Part shown: piece by piece, positions 5,551 to 6,787 of the stretch
Layout of the letters: every line of letters begins with the position of its first letter
How positions within the stretch are numbered: position 1 is the stretch's first letter
Assembly (NCBI GenBank): GCA_022865445.1
Contig: JALHSX010000298.1
Coordinates: 1-6,787 of the forward strand
Direction of reading: 5' to 3'
From: Thermoplasmata archaeon
GTDB lineage: Archaea; Thermoplasmatota; Thermoplasmata; UBA10834
Length of the DNA: 6,787 nt
Notes under the pieces: generated by a model
Databases searched by the model: none
Seen by the model: the letters and a program-made list of their open reading frames with translations, nothing else
Told to the model about the DNA's origin: nothing
Position numbers and translations under genes: made by a program

Positions 5551-5556
5551 GGTGAT
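5551..5556 (+). promoter_or_regulatory. ribosome binding site of cysS
   Basis: GGTGAT, a direct match to part of the archaeal GGAGGTGATC complement, ends five bases before the ATG at 5562. No TATA box is visible in the 32-base gap after cysE, so cysS is probably read from the cysK promoter and translated independently. Confidence 0.6.
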
Positions 5557-5561
5557 AGCCA

Positions 5562-6787
<1,226 letters not shown>

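Overview
The window looks archaeal, most likely a euryarchaeote of the Thermoplasmatota type. The support is: TATA-box promoters about 25 bp before gene starts, one of which gives an apparently leaderless start; GGTG/GGTGAT-type ribosome binding sites; a short helix-turn-helix regulator of an archaeal type; a short homocitrate/isopropylmalate synthase-like enzyme; and a class 1B dihydroorotate dehydrogenase pair. Base composition is moderate to slightly GC-rich and Arg AGG/AGA codons are common. The phylum is inference; 'archaeal' is well supported.

Left part (1-1907): pyrD and pyrK are one base apart and encode the catalytic and electron-transfer subunits of an NAD-linked dihydroorotate dehydrogenase (pyrimidine synthesis). 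They face a convergent minus-strand gene for a DRE-TIM Claisen-condensation enzyme (homocitrate / 2-isopropylmalate synthase family, no C-terminal feedback domain). The 88-base gap between them holds two perfect 7-bp hairpins.

Middle (3102-3199): a divergent promoter region. One TATA box drives the synthase gene leftwards, probably leaderless from an ATG at 3101. The other drives a tRNA-Cys (GCA anticodon) rightwards.

Right part (3200-6787): everything here concerns cysteine. In order there are tRNA-Cys, a small cysteine-rich HTH regulator, cysK (O-acetylserine sulfhydrylase), cysE (serine acetyltransferase, overlapping cysK by one base) and cysS (cysteinyl-tRNA synthetase, cut by the window end after about 408 codons). 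CysE activates serine, CysK makes cysteine from O-acetylserine and sulfide, CysS loads it and the tRNA accepts it. The regulator's conserved C-terminal cysteines make it a plausible sensor for the group. No SepRS or SepCysS gene is seen, so this locus points to the direct CysRS route of Cys-tRNA formation.

Points most worth a second look are the cysteine island with its own candidate regulator, a CATTGT element at identical spacing after the TATA boxes of tRNA-Cys and cysK, the C73 discriminator base of the tRNA-Cys where U73 is expected, and a CysE tail lacking the terminal isoleucine that classically docks into CysK. Three starts (synthase, regulator, cysK) differ from the longest open frames; two of those longer starts fall at or inside the promoter.
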